Source of the DNA: Lichtheimia corymbifera B2541
Taxonomy: Eukaryota > Mucoromycota > Mucoromycetes > Mucorales > Lichtheimiaceae
Length of the DNA: 64,000 bases
Reading direction: 5' to 3'
NCBI GenBank assembly: GCA_000697475.1
Contig: JNEU01000330.1
Location: 62,001 to 126,000, forward strand
In this document: positions 61,527 through 64,000 of the stretch, one piece after another
How the letters are laid out: every line of letters starts with the position of its first letter
Position numbering within the stretch: the first letter of the stretch is position 1
Position numbers and translations under genes: made by a program
The notes under the pieces: model-generated
Told to the model about the DNA's origin: nothing
The model's database searches: none
Seen by the model: the letters and a program-made list of their open reading frames with translations, nothing else

Positions 61527-63975
61527 ATGACAATCCCTATCGACCAATCCAAGGCACCTAATGCTCGGGCAGCTGCAGAACGGCTTGCTCAGTTGAAGCA
61601 ACAGCTTACTATGACACCATCATCCATGTCATTGCAAGCTCCCAAAGACATGGCCCGGGAACGTGCAGCCACTGATTTCCATATTGACAACTTGGCCTAT
61701 TATTGGGCGGGCGATGAACAACAATACCGATTGATGGTAATGTATTGATCGATCATCATCATCTGCATCATCATCGACTGACTAATATATCGAGAATAGC
61801 AACAAGCTTACGAGCTAATCAAGAATGATCCCGAACTTGTTGTCCAACCACCTCGCAACTATTTAGAAATGACACGACCGGAAGCTCGAGAATTGTAAGT
61901 CATTCGGTGATGTGGATAGTATTTGGTAATGTCTTAACCGAGAGATATGTACTAGTACGATGGGTCAGATATACCGCCTTGTCAAAATCATGCAAGATCC
62001 AAAGATGGACCCCAACCTCGTGGATGCTGTGGTGAATGCTCTTTTGTTATACTCGGAGAACTTTGGCATGAGGATCGCAGTACACAGAACACTCTTCCGA
62101 AATGTATTATTGATGCTTGCAACCGATGAGCAACAAAAGACGTGGTTACCGCTTGTTGAAAGTTATCGTATCTTGGGATGCTTCGCCATGGTAAGGGTGC
62201 ACTAGTACCTCCCTCCCCTTTTTAACGTTATTCTAAACTCTATTTTTTATACAGACTGAGCTTGGACATAGTTCGGCGTTGCGAGATATTGAGACGACTT
62301 CAACATATGATCAAGCGACTGATACGTTTGTTCTTAATTCACCTACGATCACGTCAACAAAATGGTGGATTGGCATGGCAGGTCAAACAGCTACGCACAC
62401 CATGGTGATTGCGCAAACATATGTTGGTGGCAAGAACGTGGGACACAATTGGTTTATTGTTCAACTTCGTGATACGACTACCGGTGAATTGATGCCCAAC
62501 GTACGAGCTGGTGATATTGGACACAAAGTGGGACGTCCAGGCTTAGATAACGGCTTCATCCAGGTAGGCTTTAGAGTTGCTAGGCACTAATAATTATCCT
62601 AACTTTGATGGATTTAGTTTTCCCACGTCCGAATTCCACGTGATCGCATGCTCTCTCGCTTTGTCAATCTCGATCCAGCTACTGGCACTTATACTCCTGC
62701 ACCTTCACCTGCCATCATGTACGCAACCTTGATTCCAGAACGTATTTATTTGGTCAGCAACAATGTGATGATGCTCACGCAAGCCGTTACTATCGCCACA
62801 CGTTATGGAGTTGTGCGTCGTCAGCAAAACAATCAGCAAATCATGGATTATCAATCGCATTATGCCAAACTTGTGCCAGCCATTTCGTTCATGTACATGG
62901 TCAAGTCAGCTACACGTACCCTGGATGAACGTTTCAAGGTGCTTACAGCAGACGGTGAAATGAATCCCAAGGTGTATTTGCAACACATGTCTGAAATGCA
63001 CGCCATATCAGCAGCTCTCAAAGGCATTTCCGGCTGGTACGGATCAGAAATTTTGGAGACATGTCGTCGTGCTTGTGGTGGTCATGCATACTCGGCTTAT
63101 AACAACATTGGACAAATCATTGATGACTGGGGAGTGACAACTACTGGTGGAGGTGATAATGTCGTCTTGATGCAGCAAACCGCCAAGATTTTAATTCAGC
63201 AATTACAACAAAAGTTGGAGCATGATAAGCACCCACGGCTCTTGTTCAAGGCATCCACTCATTATATCCAGAATGCCAAGGAGTATCTGGAAAGCAAAAC
63301 ATGGGGAGTACAGAATGTATCAAAGTGCTTCGAGGATCTTGGATTGATTGAGGGCGCTTTACATACTATTTTAGTCAAGCGAGTAAGTATTTTAATGCGC
63401 GATCCATGAATGACGATTAATTGGGTTCTCTATATACATAGCTCAACAGTATTCGTTTGGATGAGAAGAACATGTCTTCAAATGATCTTTTGCTGGAATC
63501 TGTGCGAGCAGCAGAATTGCATGGTGCTACTTTCCTTTACTCGGATGCCATGACAAAGTATGCCAACAAGCGCAATGATGATCCCCTTGCCATCTTACGT
63601 CGTCTCACAGCTCTATGGGGATTCCATACCTTGATCACCTACAGCGACCAAGCATTCAAGGAAAACTATTTGACCGCATCACAGCTCAAGTCATTGGAAC
63701 GCCTTTACCTTCAGGAATGCAAGAGCTTAAGAAAACAAGTGATCGGGTTGACGGATGCATGGGGTTATCCAGACTTCATTCTCAAGGCCCCCATTGGAAA
63801 ATATGACGGCAACATTTATGAGCGTAAGTGCTGCTATACCTCTCTAGCGTCTTTCATTCCTCTAATGAGACTTCATTTTCATACAGCCTACTTTGATACC
63901 TTGCTGATGGCTCCCAACAGCACCGGCGTCCCTTCATACCATGAAAAGTATATCAAGCCTTTGACATCAGCTTAG
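61527..63975 (+). CDS. Acyl-CoA oxidase (peroxisomal beta-oxidation)
   Basis: Exons 61527-61736, 61800-61894, 61956-62190, 62255-62563, 62618-63382, 63442-63823 and 63887-63975 give 694 residues, near the family's usual 660-710. It performs the first oxidative step on fatty acyl-CoA, with FAD, releasing hydrogen peroxide. Visible family blocks are CFAMTELGHSSALRDIETT, TSTKWWIGMAG, DIGHKVGRPGLDNGFIQ, FSHVRIPRDRMLSRF, CRRACGGHAYSAYNNIG and GGGDNVVLMQQTAKIL with the catalytic region. It ends PLTSA, which is not a consensus PTS1; several yeast oxidases also lack PTS1 and enter peroxisomes as assembled oligomers. ATG 61527 (MTIPIDQSKAPNARAAAERL) is the conservative start. Two in-frame upstream exons (61183-61340, 61398-61415, then 61487 onward) would add a polar 66-residue extension. 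Confidence 0.94.
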
Positions 63976-64000
63976 AAATAGACAAAAGTGACACTTTGGC

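Overview
This is nuclear DNA of a filamentous fungus, most likely an early-diverging zygomycete of the Mucorales type. The reasons are dense genes with many short spliceosomal introns (about 50-85 nt, GTAAGT-like donors, occasional perfect TACTAAC branch sites), TATA boxes 50-110 bp upstream of start codons, pyrimidine-rich leaders, a CHS3-like chitin synthase next to a small chitin deacetylase repertoire, AP-2 and Golgi trafficking genes, and CAG/CAA-rich regulatory proteins. I see no phage, bacterial operon, CRISPR array, rRNA or credible tRNA. The phylum is an inference from gene style.

Layout, left to right. 0-6 kb: the 3' part of a Rho1-type guanine-nucleotide exchange factor (DH-PH-CNH), a small SR-25/ARL6IP4-type protein, and a coiled-coil gene containing a triplicated intron-exon unit whose two extra exon copies carry stops. 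6-19.7 kb: gene-poor, but it holds an acidic GPI-anchored surface protein, methionine aminopeptidase 1, a secreted chitin deacetylase and a 44-residue zinc-knuckle microprotein. 19.7-28 kb: an unknown coiled-coil protein and a bHLH-zipper transcription factor (divergent pair), a TMX2-like ER thioredoxin-fold protein and a PPS1-like dual-specificity phosphatase. 28-36.3 kb: an MTA/SAH-deaminase-like amidohydrolase, AP-2 sigma, a sugar transporter and ribosomal protein uS10. 37-46.3 kb: long-chain acyl-CoA synthetase, the SUMO ligase NSE2, a very short tropomyosin, the Golgi protein TVP18 (nine tiny exons, so it has no long ORF), and a small helical protein. 47.5-64 kb: chitin synthase, a mitochondrial D-2-hydroxyacid dehydrogenase, two low-complexity proteins of unknown function, and a peroxisomal-type acyl-CoA oxidase.

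The genes do not form an operon or an evident biosynthetic cluster. Shared themes are polarised growth and wall building (RhoGEF, chitin synthase, chitin deacetylase, tropomyosin, AP-2, TVP18) and lipid or acid oxidation (acyl-CoA synthetase, acyl-CoA oxidase, D-2-hydroxyacid dehydrogenase), but this looks like ordinary genome neighbourhood. The most unusual features concern gene architecture: exons of 3, 6, 8 and 14 nt, a tandem exon triplication with in-frame stops, and a downstream duplication that carries its own splice sites. All exon models below were built by eye by joining GT-AG (rarely GC-AG) introns so that reading frame and family homology are both kept; no database search was run.
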